Positions 21,184-31,044 of a stretch of DNA of 32,737 nt are shown piece by piece. A model generated the notes under the pieces. That model worked only from the letters and a program-made list of their open reading frames with translations, searched no databases and was not told the DNA's origin. The stretch comes from Myxococcota bacterium (GTDB taxonomy: Bacteria; Myxococcota_A; Polyangia; Fen-1088), in NCBI GenBank assembly GCA_025934105.1, contig JAICYS010000033.1:1-32737 (forward strand), read 5' to 3'. The first letter of the stretch is position 1; each line of letters opens with the position of its first letter. A program made the position numbers and the translations under genes.

Positions 21184-23367
21184 ATGTCCGAAGCCGATCG
21201 CGAAGGCGACGAGCTGCCGCGCCCGAGCCTGCGGGAGGGCGAGGTGGCGCCCGCCCGCAAGACGCTGGCGCAGATTCTGGAGGCGCTGCCCGCCGCGCCC
21301 GGCGTCTACATCATGAAGGACGCGCGCGGCAAACCCATCTACATCGGCAAGGCGGCCGTGCTGCGGAATCGAGTCCGCCAGTACTTCCAGCCGGCGTCAG
21401 GCGACACGCGCGACTTCGTGCCGCTCTTGGACGGGATCGTGGGCGACATCGAGACGGTGGTGACCTCGAACGAAAAAGAGGCGCTGCTGCTCGAGAACAC
21501 GCTCATCAAGCGCCACCAACCGCGCTTCAACGTCAAGCTGACCGACGACAAGAACTTCCTGGTGCTACGGCTGGACCCGGCCGGCGAGTGGCCACGCCTG
21601 GAGGTGGGGCGCCGGATCGGCCATGACGGCGCCTACTACTTCGGCCCGTACCACTCGGCGACCTCCTGCCGCGAGACCTTGCGCGTGGTGAACCGTCACT
21701 TCCAGCTCCGAACCTGCACGGACCACGTCCTTCACAACCGGCGGCGGCCCTGCCTGCAATACCAGATCAAGCGCTGCCCGGCTCCGTGCGTCTTGCCGGT
21801 GTCGCGCGAGGCCTACGGCGAGCAGATCCGCGACGTCCGCCTGTTTCTGGACGGCAAGAGCGACGAGCTGCTCGACCGCTTGCGCGCCCGGATGAAGGAC
21901 GCCGCCGCCCGGCAAGAGTTCGAGATCGCGGCCGACGTCCGCGACCAGATCCGCGCGCTGGAGGTCACGCTGGAGAAGCAGCGGGTGGTGTCGACCGACT
22001 TCGTCGATCAGGACGTCATCGGCTACTACCGCCAGGGGATCGCGCTGGAGATCGCGGTGCTGTCCATCCGAAACGGCCAGCTGAACGGGACGCGGCAGTT
22101 CTCGTTCACGAACCAGGAGTTCCCGGACGCGGAGCTGATCTCGTCGTTCGTCGGCCTCTACTACGACCTGGGGGCGCCGCCGCCCGACGAGGTCCTGCTG
22201 CCGGTCGAGATCGACGACGCGGCGGTGAAGGCCGACTGGCTCAGCGACAAGCGGGCCGAGCTGAGCGGCGGCCGGCGCCGAAAGATCGAGGTCGCCACGC
22301 CCCAGCGCGGGGATCGCCGCAAGTTGGTCGAGCTGGCCAACAAGAACGCGGCCGCCAGCTTCGCCACGCGCCGCAACGCCCGCGCCGACGTCGAGCTGGC
22401 GCTGGGCAAGCTGGCGCGGCGCCTCAAGCTGGCGAAGCTGCCGCGGGTGATCGAGTGCTACGACGTCTCGCACCTGCAGGGATTCGCGACGGTGGCGTCG
22501 ATGGTGGTGTTCGTCGACGGCCGCCCCGACAAGACCCGCTATCGGACCTACAAGGTGCGCGCGCCCACCCGGACCTCGAACCGCGCCAACGACGACTTCG
22601 CGTCGATGTACGAGGTGCTGTCGCGGCGCTTCCGGCGCGCCCGCGAGGCGACCGACGCGAACGACGCCTGGAAGCTGCCGGACCTCATCGTGATCGACGG
22701 GGGCAAGGGGCAACTGGGGATGGCGCTGGCCGCGGCCCGCGACGTCGGCATCGCCGTGGGGGCCGGCGCCGAGCTGACCATCGTGGGCCTCGCCAAAGAG
22801 CGCGACGACATGGCGCCGCTGGCGCTGGAGGATCAGCCCCTCGACGGTGAACCGCCGGCCGCGCCCCCGGCCGAACCGGCCGCCAGGCACGACAAGACGC
22901 CCGACACCCGGCGGCCCGACCGCGTGTTCCTGCCGAACGCGAAGGACCCGATCCCGATCCGTCCCAGCAGCGCCGAGATGTTCGTGCTGCAGCAGCTTCG
23001 AGACGAGGCGCACCGGTTCGCGGTCAGCTTCCACCGCGGACAGCGCCGGCGGCTCACGCTGCGTTCGGTCCTGTCGACGATTCCGGGGATCGGGGCGGGG
23101 CGGCAGCGGCAGCTCTTGCGGCACTTCGGCAGCGTCAAACGGGTGCGCCATGCCTCGGTCGACGAGCTGGCGGCGGTGCCCGGGATGTCGCGCACGGCCG
23201 CCGAGGCCGTGTTCGCGCACTTCGCCCGGCAGCCGGACGAGCCGCCCGCGCCCGAGGCCCGCGCCACCGCCGAGGAGCTGGCCATCGAGGACGCCTTCAC
23301 GACCTCTGACGGTCAAGTGGTCGAAATGACGAACGAAAGTCCCCAGCGTCCCGAGCCGACCGGCTAG
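21184..23367 (+). CDS. uvrC: excinuclease ABC subunit C
   Basis: UvrC makes both incisions around UvrAB-marked DNA damage. The 727-aa protein has an N-terminal GIY-YIG nuclease (AAPGVYIMKDARGKPIYIGKA, about residues 37-57), the CPAPC cluster, a UVR helix pair (ARQEFEIAADVRDQIRALE, about 240-258), the RNase-H-like nuclease (IECYDVSHLQG, VIDGGKGQLGMAL) and tandem helix-hairpin-helix motifs (STIPGIGAGRQRQLLRHFGS, about 630-650). It is longer than usual because of a 35-residue N-terminal extension, a Pro/Ala/Arg-rich insert near residue 560 and an acidic tail. It is followed after 69 bases by ftsK. Confidence 0.97.
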   Translation: MSEADREGDELPRPSLREGEVAPARKTLAQILEALPAAPGVYIMKDARGKPIYIGKAAVLRNRVRQYFQPASGDTRDFVPLLDGIVGDIETVVTSNEKEALLLENTLIKRHQPRFNVKLTDDKNFLVLRLDPAGEWPRLEVGRRIGHDGAYYFGPYHSATSCRETLRVVNRHFQLRTCTDHVLHNRRRPCLQYQIKRCPAPCVLPVSREAYGEQIRDVRLFLDGKSDELLDRLRARMKDAAARQEFEIAADVRDQIRALEVTLEKQRVVSTDFVDQDVIGYYRQGIALEIAVLSIRNGQLNGTRQFSFTNQEFPDAELISSFVGLYYDLGAPPPDEVLLPVEIDDAAVKADWLSDKRAELSGGRRRKIEVATPQRGDRRKLVELANKNAAASFATRRNARADVELALGKLARRLKLAKLPRVIECYDVSHLQGFATVASMVVFVDGRPDKTRYRTYKVRAPTRTSNRANDDFASMYEVLSRRFRRAREATDANDAWKLPDLIVIDGGKGQLGMALAAARDVGIAVGAGAELTIVGLAKERDDMAPLALEDQPLDGEPPAAPPAEPAARHDKTPDTRRPDRVFLPNAKDPIPIRPSSAEMFVLQQLRDEAHRFAVSFHRGQRRRLTLRSVLSTIPGIGAGRQRQLLRHFGSVKRVRHASVDELAAVPGMSRTAAEAVFAHFARQPDEPPAPEARATAEELAIEDAFTTSDGQVVEMTNESPQRPEPTG

Positions 23368-23400
23368 AAATTTGCGATCGGTGGCATTGGGTAGTCTGAT

Positions 23401-23430
23401 GTAGGTGCAAGCCTACCTCTGCCTACGAGG
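23401..23430 (+). promoter_or_regulatory. ftsK leader: dyad GTAGG/CCTAC and ribosome site
   Basis: GTAGG (23401-23405) can pair with CCTAC at 23412-23416 or with a second CCTAC at 23422-23426, which touches the ribosome site GAGG (23427-23430, six bases before ATG). Either a DNA operator dyad or competing RNA hairpins are possible. Unlike many genes here, ftsK has a clear Shine-Dalgarno. TAGTCT at 23392-23397 may be its -10. Confidence 0.35.
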
Positions 23431-23436
23431 ACCACG

Positions 23437-26253
<2,817 letters not shown>

Positions 26254-26270
26254 GCCGGTACGCTTGACCG

Positions 26271-26933
26271 ATGCACGCCGCCGCGCTGTTGGTCGCGCTC
26301 CTGGCCGCCGCCCCCGCCGGGACGCGCGGCAAGCTGGATGTCGCCACCGTGGTCGAAAAGGTCCAGCACCGCTATGACGGCGCGGCCGACTTCCGGGCCC
26401 GGTTCACGCAGACCCTGACCAGCGCCGCCATGGGGCGCAAGACCAACTCCGCCGGCACGGTGATGTTCAAGAAGCCGGGGCGGATGCGCTGGGACTATGA
26501 AAAGCCCGAGCGCGCCACCTACGTCAGCGACGGCAACACCCTCTGGCTCTACGAGCCGGACGACCAGCAGGCGTTCAAGCAGTCGCTCAGCGGCTCGCAG
26601 CTTCCGGCGGCGCTGGCCTTCCTGACCGGCAAAGGCAAGCTGGCCAACGAGTTCGACATCGCGCTGGTGGACAAGAGCCCGTACGCCGCTCCGGGCGACT
26701 ACGTGCTGTCGCTGTCGCCCAAGGTCGCCGAGCCCCAGGTCAAGGGGCTGCTGTTCGTGGTCGACCCCAAGACCTTCGACGTGCGGGAGAGCGTCATCAC
26801 CGACAGCCAGGGCAACCTGAACGACCTGACGTTCGCCGACATCAAGACCAACACCAAGATGCCGGACAGCGAGTTCAAATGGTCGCCGCCGTCCGGCGTG
26901 CGGGTCATCGACACCAGCAAGCTGGGTCGCTAA
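26271..26933 (+). CDS. lolA: outer-membrane lipoprotein carrier protein LolA
   Basis: LolA carries lipoproteins across the periplasm from LolCDE to the outer membrane. The 220-aa protein has a short signal peptide (AALLVALLAAAPAG), then the LolA fold: VVEKVQHRYDGAADFRARFTQ, GTVMFKKPGRMRWDYEKPE, VSDGNTLWLYEPDDQQ and a conserved C-terminal half ending FKWSPPSGVRVID. Length is normal. The ATG follows a TACGCT box by six bases, 17 bases after the ftsK stop. The several lipoproteins in this window are its plausible clients. Transcription meets the minus-strand thioredoxin operon in the next gap. Confidence 0.93.
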   Translation: MHAAALLVALLAAAPAGTRGKLDVATVVEKVQHRYDGAADFRARFTQTLTSAAMGRKTNSAGTVMFKKPGRMRWDYEKPERATYVSDGNTLWLYEPDDQQAFKQSLSGSQLPAALAFLTGKGKLANEFDIALVDKSPYAAPGDYVLSLSPKVAEPQVKGLLFVVDPKTFDVRESVITDSQGNLNDLTFADIKTNTKMPDSEFKWSPPSGVRVIDTSKLGR

Positions 26934-26975
26934 AGCCGCTTGGACCGCTGTCCCTTCTGCTCCGACTCCGAGGCG

Positions 26976-27012
26976 GAAGAAAAACGGGCCCCCCTAACTT
27001 TTCTCTTGGGGG
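26976..27012 (-). terminator. hairpin and U-tract after the thioredoxin gene
   Basis: On the minus strand CCCCC (27012-27008) pairs with GGGGG in 26994-26989 around an A-rich loop, followed after CCCG by TTTTTCTT (26984-26977). This resembles an intrinsic terminator for the sigma factor-thioredoxin operon. It lies about 155 bases after the trxA stop. The stretch is one of the few AT-rich spots in the window. Confidence 0.5.
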
Positions 27013-27031
27013 TCGTTCCATATCAGGAGGG

Positions 27032-27049
27032 CGTTGCCGTGAGGCAACG
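27032..27049. other. perfect 7-bp stem with GTGA loop
   Basis: CGTTGCC-GTGA-GGCAACG forms a seven-base stem with a GNRA-type loop when read on the plus strand. It lies between the convergent lolA and thioredoxin genes and may act as part of the lolA 3' end. The remainder of the gap to 27166 is GC-rich, without a clear signal. Confidence 0.4.
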
Positions 27050-27166
27050 GTGAGCGGCAGCGAACCATGCCCGACGACGTGCCGCCCGGAGGCGGCCTGG
27101 CGCGCCGCCGGCGAGACAGCGGCGACGCCGCTCGGCGGTGACGCCGTTGCAGGGCGGCGCGCGAGC

Positions 27167-27490
27167 TCAGAGCGCCTTCGCGATCAGGCTGTCCAGGCGG
27201 GCGCGCGGGACGGCGCCCACGATCTGGCCGACGACCTGGCCGCCTTTGAACACCATCAGCGTCGGCATGGCCCGCACGTCCAGCCGGGCGACCAGGCCGT
27301 TGTTGCTGTCGACGTCGCAGGTGCCGACGCGCAGCCGCCCGGCGTGGTGGGCGGCCAGCGCCCGCACGTGCGGCGCGACGGCGCGGCAGGGCGGGCACCA
27401 GGCCGACGTGAAATCGACCAGCACCGGAACCTCCGACCGCAGCACCTGCTCGTCGAAGTTGTCGTCCGTGACTTCCATGAGACCGTTCAT
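27167..27490 (-). CDS. thioredoxin with CPPC active site
   Basis: A 107-aa thioredoxin-fold protein: VLVDFTSAWCPPC with active-site Cys32 and Cys35, and the cis-proline loop VRAMPTLMVFKGG. The active site is CPPC instead of the standard CGPC, which in other thioredoxins shifts the redox potential and the balance between reduction and oxidation. There is no signal peptide, so it acts in the cytoplasm. A strong AAGGAG precedes ATG 27490, which overlaps the sigma-factor stop (ATGA). The coupling suggests that sigma factor and thioredoxin work in one response. Confidence 0.92.
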   Translation of the reverse strand: MNGLMEVTDDNFDEQVLRSEVPVLVDFTSAWCPPCRAVAPHVRALAAHHAGRLRVGTCDVDSNNGLVARLDVRAMPTLMVFKGGQVVGQIVGAVPRARLDSLIAKAL

Positions 27491-28053
27491 CTTCCGCTCC
27501 TTTCCGACATGCACGTGGCCAGGTTGGCCTTGGCGCGGTGAAGCAGGACGGCCACGTGGCCGGTCGTGATCCCCAGCGTCGCGGCCACGTCGTCTCCGTC
27601 GAGCTCTTCCAGCATGCGTAGGGTGACGACCGCCCGCTGCAGATCAGCCAGGCTGGCCACGCAGCCCTGCAGCCGCAGGCGCTCCTCGGCCGCGCCCAGC
27701 AGCTCTTCGACGTTCGGCTGGGCGGCGGGCAACCCGGCCAGCAGCGCCGGATCCGAGTCGTGGGGGCGCGCCTCGACCGCCCGGCGGCGGGCGTTGCGCG
27801 CCAGGTTCCGGACGATGGCCACCAGGACACCGCGGGCTTCCTGGGGCGCTTCGGACAGGCGCGCGGCGTCGGGCAGCTTCAGGAACGTCCCGAACGCCTC
27901 CTGAACGACGTCGAACGCGTCGGCGGGCCGTAGACCCTCCGCCCGCGCCGCCGCGGCCAGGCGACCGCGGTGCTCGTGGACCAGCCGGCCCACGCGGCCG
28001 ACCACGTTGCTCGGGCCAGCCGCGCCGCCGCACTTGCCCCACGCTGATGCCAT
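27487..28053 (-). CDS. ECF-type RNA polymerase sigma factor
   Basis: A 188-aa sigma factor with region 2 (VHEHRGRLAAAARAEGL, then DVVQEAFGTFLKLPDA) and region 4 (LADLQRAVVTLRMLEELDGDDVAATLGITTGHVAVLLHRAKANLA), as in the extracytoplasmic-function class. Region 2 is weak and Ala-rich. No anti-sigma gene is adjacent; the neighbour is a thioredoxin read from the same message. Cys residues occur in the first ten residues (GKCGG), in region 4 (GCVAS) and near the end (ATCMS), so direct redox control is possible but unproven. ATG 28053 has GGAG five bases upstream; a GTG at 28071 is less likely. Confidence 0.85.
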   Translation of the reverse strand: MASAWGKCGGAAGPSNVVGRVGRLVHEHRGRLAAAARAEGLRPADAFDVVQEAFGTFLKLPDAARLSEAPQEARGVLVAIVRNLARNARRRAVEARPHDSDPALLAGLPAAQPNVEELLGAAEERLRLQGCVASLADLQRAVVTLRMLEELDGDDVAATLGITTGHVAVLLHRAKANLATCMSERSGR

Positions 28054-28106
28054 GACGTCTCCGGTCACCACCAGGAGAGGTGGCGACCGGGACCAAGATT
28101 ACAGCC

Positions 28107-28994
28107 TCAGAACCGGAACATCAGGGTGCCGCCGGTCATGCCGTGGCCGGCGACGGGCGCCACGACCATGGCCGACGAGGTGCCGGCCGGCGCCGCGCTG
28201 CCCTTTTCGCCCCCGCCGCCGAAGATCATCGGCCAGGCGCAGACGGCGGCGCCCACGGCGCCCACCGCGGCGACGACCCAGCCGACGTCGGCGATGTTGG
28301 CGTCGCGCTGCCCGCGCTGCTGGATGCTGTCCAGCTGCGACTGCTGGTCGGACGGCGTGTGCTGGTAGTCGTTTTCGGCCTGCAGCTCGAGAATGCCGAA
28401 CGTGGCCCCCACGGCCAGGCCCACGCCGGCGCCCACGATGAAGCTCCACATCAGCGTCTTGCGGGTCGAGGTCATCTCGCCGCCGCTGTAGGTGCTGCCG
28501 CCCTGGTCCTTGCTGGCGGCCTTGGGGTTGAGATCGACCGTCGTCTCCTCGTTTTCGGAGACCGTGACCGGCTTCGAGATCTGCTTGCCGTTCGGGTACA
28601 GCGCCTCGATGATGTAGTCGCCCTTGGGGACGCTGTAGACGGTGACCGGCGCGGTGCCGAACAGCCGCCCCTCCAGAAAGACCTTCACCTTGTCGCCGGC
28701 CGGCGCGTTGATCGTCACGCGTCCCAGGCCCTCGCCGTTGGGCGACGCGAAGTGCACGTGCCCCAGGCTGTCCTGCTTGGGCGCTTCCTGCCCCAGGTCC
28801 AGCATCGCCTTGGGCTTTTCTTCGTCGTTGGCCTGCGCGGCCGGCTTTTCGCTGGCCGAGTTGCCGTCGCCGGGCTGTTCGGTGTCCTGCGCCGGTGCGG
28901 ACGCGGGAGCGCTCTTCTTCTTGGCTTTGGCGAAAGCCGCCGGCGTGCCGAGCACGAGCAACGCGGCGGAGAGAACGAGAGAGAATCGGGTCAT
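28107..28994 (-). CDS. PEGA-domain membrane protein
   Basis: A 295-aa protein with a signal peptide (FSLVLSAALLVLGTPAAFA), a Lys/Ala/Pro/Glu-rich segment and a PEGA domain (about residues 85-155: GRVTINAPAGDKVKVFLEGRLFG...YSVPKGDYIIEA). Two Gly/Ala-rich membrane segments follow (about 180-203 and 240-265). The end, GGTLMFRF, has the aromatic finish of outer-membrane strands. PEGA domains usually mediate surface-layer or cell-wall contacts. ATG 28994 is seven bases after GAGG; the ATG at 29000 directly abuts it. A TATGCT box near 29043 could be the -10. The function is unknown, and it is independent of the downstream sigma operon. Confidence 0.82.
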   Translation of the reverse strand: MTRFSLVLSAALLVLGTPAAFAKAKKKSAPASAPAQDTEQPGDGNSASEKPAAQANDEEKPKAMLDLGQEAPKQDSLGHVHFASPNGEGLGRVTINAPAGDKVKVFLEGRLFGTAPVTVYSVPKGDYIIEALYPNGKQISKPVTVSENEETTVDLNPKAASKDQGGSTYSGGEMTSTRKTLMWSFIVGAGVGLAVGATFGILELQAENDYQHTPSDQQSQLDSIQQRGQRDANIADVGWVVAAVGAVGAAVCAWPMIFGGGGEKGSAAPAGTSSAMVVAPVAGHGMTGGTLMFRF

Positions 28995-29071
28995 GGGCAT
29001 CCTCGCTGAGGGGGCGATCCGTCCCGTTGGAGGCCGCCAGCATACGCTGATTTCATAAAAAGCGAGCCGAC

Positions 29072-29746
29072 TTAAAAGCGCGCGGCGTTTCCGACGAACG
29101 GGTTCGACTCACGCTCTGCGGCGACGGTGGTCGGCGGTCCGTGACCGGGAATGACGAGGGTGTCGTCCGGCAGCGTGAACAACCGCTCGCGGATCGACCG
29201 GCGGATGGTCTCCAGCGACCCGCCCCACAGATCGGTGCGGCCGATGGACTGCGCGAACAGGGTGTCGCCGGCCAGCAGCAGCGGCGTCTCCGACGCACCC
29301 TCGACGTAAAAGCAGGTCGAGCCGGGCGTGTGGCCAGGCGTGTGCACCGCCCGGGCCTCGCGACGACCGAACGGCAGGACTTCGTCGCCGGTCAGCTCGC
29401 GCGTGGGGGGCGGCGGCGGGCGCCAGGGTTGCCCGTCGCGGCGCCGCACCCCGAACATCTCGATCTGCACGAGCGTGTGGTCGTACAACCAGCGATCCTC
29501 GCGGTGCAGGATGACGTCCGCTCCCGTGGCGGCTGCCACGTCGGCGGTTCCCATCACGTGATCGAAGTGGGCGTGGGTGTGCAGCAGCTTCACCGCCGTC
29601 AGCCCGTCGCGCGCCAGATCCGCCAGGATGTCGGCGGCGTCGTCTCCCGGATCGATCACCAGCGCCTGCTTCGTGTCGGGGCAGGCGAGGATCGTGCAAT
29701 TGCAGCCGAGCATTCCCACCGGGAACGTCCGACGAATGAGCGGCAT
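29072..29746 (-). CDS. glyoxalase-II-like metallo-beta-lactamase-fold hydrolase
   Basis: A 224-aa cytoplasmic protein with full metal ligands: HTHAHFDHVMG, HTPGHTPGSTCFYV, AGDTLFAQSIGRTDL and VIPGHGPPT. It opens with the family-typical VGMLGCNCTILACPDTKQALVIDPGDD, the pattern of YcbL-type hydroxyacylglutathione hydrolases. It probably hydrolyses a thioester, but the thiol partner is unknown. A Pro-rich loop (PWRPPPPPTRELTG) is inserted before the second metal motif. The ATG lies ten bases after the cobU stop, so both share a message. It is one of three MBL-fold enzymes in the window, not close copies of each other. Confidence 0.9.
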   Translation of the reverse strand: MPLIRRTFPVGMLGCNCTILACPDTKQALVIDPGDDAADILADLARDGLTAVKLLHTHAHFDHVMGTADVAAATGADVILHREDRWLYDHTLVQIEMFGVRRRDGQPWRPPPPPTRELTGDEVLPFGRREARAVHTPGHTPGSTCFYVEGASETPLLLAGDTLFAQSIGRTDLWGGSLETIRRSIRERLFTLPDDTLVIPGHGPPTTVAAERESNPFVGNAARF

Positions 29747-29756
29747 GCCGGGCCCG

Positions 29757-30281
29757 CTAGCGGAGGCGCAGCGGCACGCCGCTGACCATCAGGACCACGG
29801 AGGCGGCACGCTCGGCGAGGATCTGGTTCGCGCGCCCGGCGACGTTGATGAGGCGCCGGTCGGGGACGTTGGCGGGCAAGAACCCCAGCCCGATCTCGGT
29901 GGTCACGACCACCACCGGCGTGGGCGATCGGTACAGGCGATTGGCGAGGCTGGCGACCTCCTCCAGCAGGTCGCCGTCCTTGCTCTTGTCGGTCACCTCC
30001 AGCCGCTTGGACAGCCAGACGGTCATCCGGTCCAGAACCAGGGCTCCGCTGCCTTCCAGCGTGGCCGGGTCCAGCACCGACGCCAGCTTTTCGGGCGCTT
30101 CGATCAGCTTCCAGGTGGTGTCGTGGTCCCGCCGGTGGCTGGCGAGCCGCGCCTTCAGCTCGTCATCCCCTTCGATGTGCGCCGCGACGTACAGCCAGGG
30201 CGGCGGCCCCAGCTCGGAGGCGCGCCGGAGCGCGTAATCCGACTTGCCCGACCGCAGCCCGCCGGTGACGAAGGTGAACAT
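29757..30281 (-). CDS. cobU: adenosylcobinamide kinase/guanylyltransferase
   Basis: CobU phosphorylates adenosylcobinamide and transfers GMP to it in the last part of vitamin B12 synthesis or salvage. The 174-aa protein has the P-loop GGLRSGKS (residues 7-14), the SHRRDHDTTW region holding the guanylylated His, VVVTTEIGLGFLP and AGRANQILAERA, all typical of the family. Length is normal. No other cobalamin gene is in the window. A TAGCCT box lies six bases before the ATG (leaderless). A B12-dependent ribonucleotide reductase lies about 760 bases away. Confidence 0.93.
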   Translation of the reverse strand: MFTFVTGGLRSGKSDYALRRASELGPPPWLYVAAHIEGDDELKARLASHRRDHDTTWKLIEAPEKLASVLDPATLEGSGALVLDRMTVWLSKRLEVTDKSKDGDLLEEVASLANRLYRSPTPVVVVTTEIGLGFLPANVPDRRLINVAGRANQILAERAASVVLMVSGVPLRLR

Positions 30282-30293
30282 GAGAAAAGGCTA
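30282..30293 (-). promoter_or_regulatory. leaderless -10 box of cobU
   Basis: TAGCCT (30293-30288) is followed by TTTCTC and ATG 30281. The spacing of six bases equals that at five other genes here. No ribosome site is present. Confidence 0.5.
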
Positions 30294-30340
30294 CCTTCCC
30301 GCGGCCAGGAAGGCGAGAGCCGTCCGCATCAACCGGGGTG

Positions 30341-30352
30341 TAGAATCGGGCG
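30341..30352 (+). promoter_or_regulatory. leaderless -10 box of the Cys-rich lipoprotein
   Basis: TAGAAT (30341-30346) is followed by CGGGCG and ATG 30353. A -35 match is not apparent. Confidence 0.5.
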
Positions 30353-30886
30353 ATGGCGGCCGGACGCTGGAACTTCGCGCTTTTCGCGTGGGCGGCGCTG
30401 GCGGCGAGCATCGGGTGCAGTTCCCAGCTCGCCGATCCGCCGCGCGACGGCGGCAGCGACGGGGCGCCGTCGCTGGACGGCGGGCCGGCCGATCCCGCCA
30501 CCTGCGGATGCCGCCTGGAGGCTGACCAGTACACCCTGGACATGTCCCTGTCCTGCCTCTGCTCTCGGTACAATTGCGCCAGCGCCCCTCCGATCGTGTG
30601 CGGCGCCGCGCCCGACTTCCGGAGCTGGACGCTCGCCTGCGGCCTGACCGTCTTCAGCAACATGACCATCGGGGGCCTGGACGTCTGGGCGTACGACGCC
30701 GCCGGCAACCTGGTCGGGGTGCAATTGTCCAGCGACGTCGCCGAGTTCGCCTGTCCGTCGGACCCGAGCATGAAGGCCTCCGCCGTCAAGGCCGGGCGTT
30801 TTCCCGGCGCGGGTTGCCCCGCCCAGGCGTGTGGCTGCGACGCCGGCGTCAGTTGCGCGGCGTTCGCCGCGCCCGCAGCCGACTGA
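30353..30886 (+). CDS. cysteine-rich lipoprotein
   Basis: The 177-aa protein has a lipoprotein signal (FALFAWAALAASIGC, Cys22 modified) and an Asp/Gly/Pro-rich spacer, followed by a mature domain with many Cys (TCGCRLE, SCLCSRYNC, GCPAQACGCDAG) that probably form disulfides. It has no recognisable fold and an unknown function. Myxococcota encode many lipoproteins of this make-up. The start lies six bases after a TAGAAT box. The 158-base gap to nrdJ holds the nrdJ terminator hairpin. Confidence 0.72.
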   Translation: MAAGRWNFALFAWAALAASIGCSSQLADPPRDGGSDGAPSLDGGPADPATCGCRLEADQYTLDMSLSCLCSRYNCASAPPIVCGAAPDFRSWTLACGLTVFSNMTIGGLDVWAYDAAGNLVGVQLSSDVAEFACPSDPSMKASAVKAGRFPGAGCPAQACGCDAGVSCAAFAAPAAD

Positions 30887-30994
30887 CGGCCGTCGGTCGA
30901 GGACGACTTCCGGCGACAGCCTCGGACAGGGCGCAGCGACCTCGACGTCGAAGGGCCGGCCGCGGCGCGGTCATTCCGCCACTCCAAATGGAAA

Positions 30995-31024
30995 CGGCCG
31001 GCGGATCCTGGGATCCGCCGGCCG
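30995..31024 (-). terminator. 14-bp perfect hairpin, terminator of nrdJ
   Basis: CGGCCGGCGGATCC at 30995-31008 is perfectly inverted at 31011-31024 with two bases between. On the minus strand it is followed by GTTTCCATTT, a weak U-tract, 21 bases after the nrdJ stop. The rest of the gap (30887-30994) shows no other feature. Confidence 0.65.
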
Positions 31025-31044
31025 CCGTGGTCAGGCGCGGGTGC

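Noticed and set aside
26940..27053. 37-codon TTG frame after lolA containing CPFC
   Set aside because: It has no ribosome site or promoter spacing, and it runs across the terminator-like hairpins of the gap. It is most likely chance.
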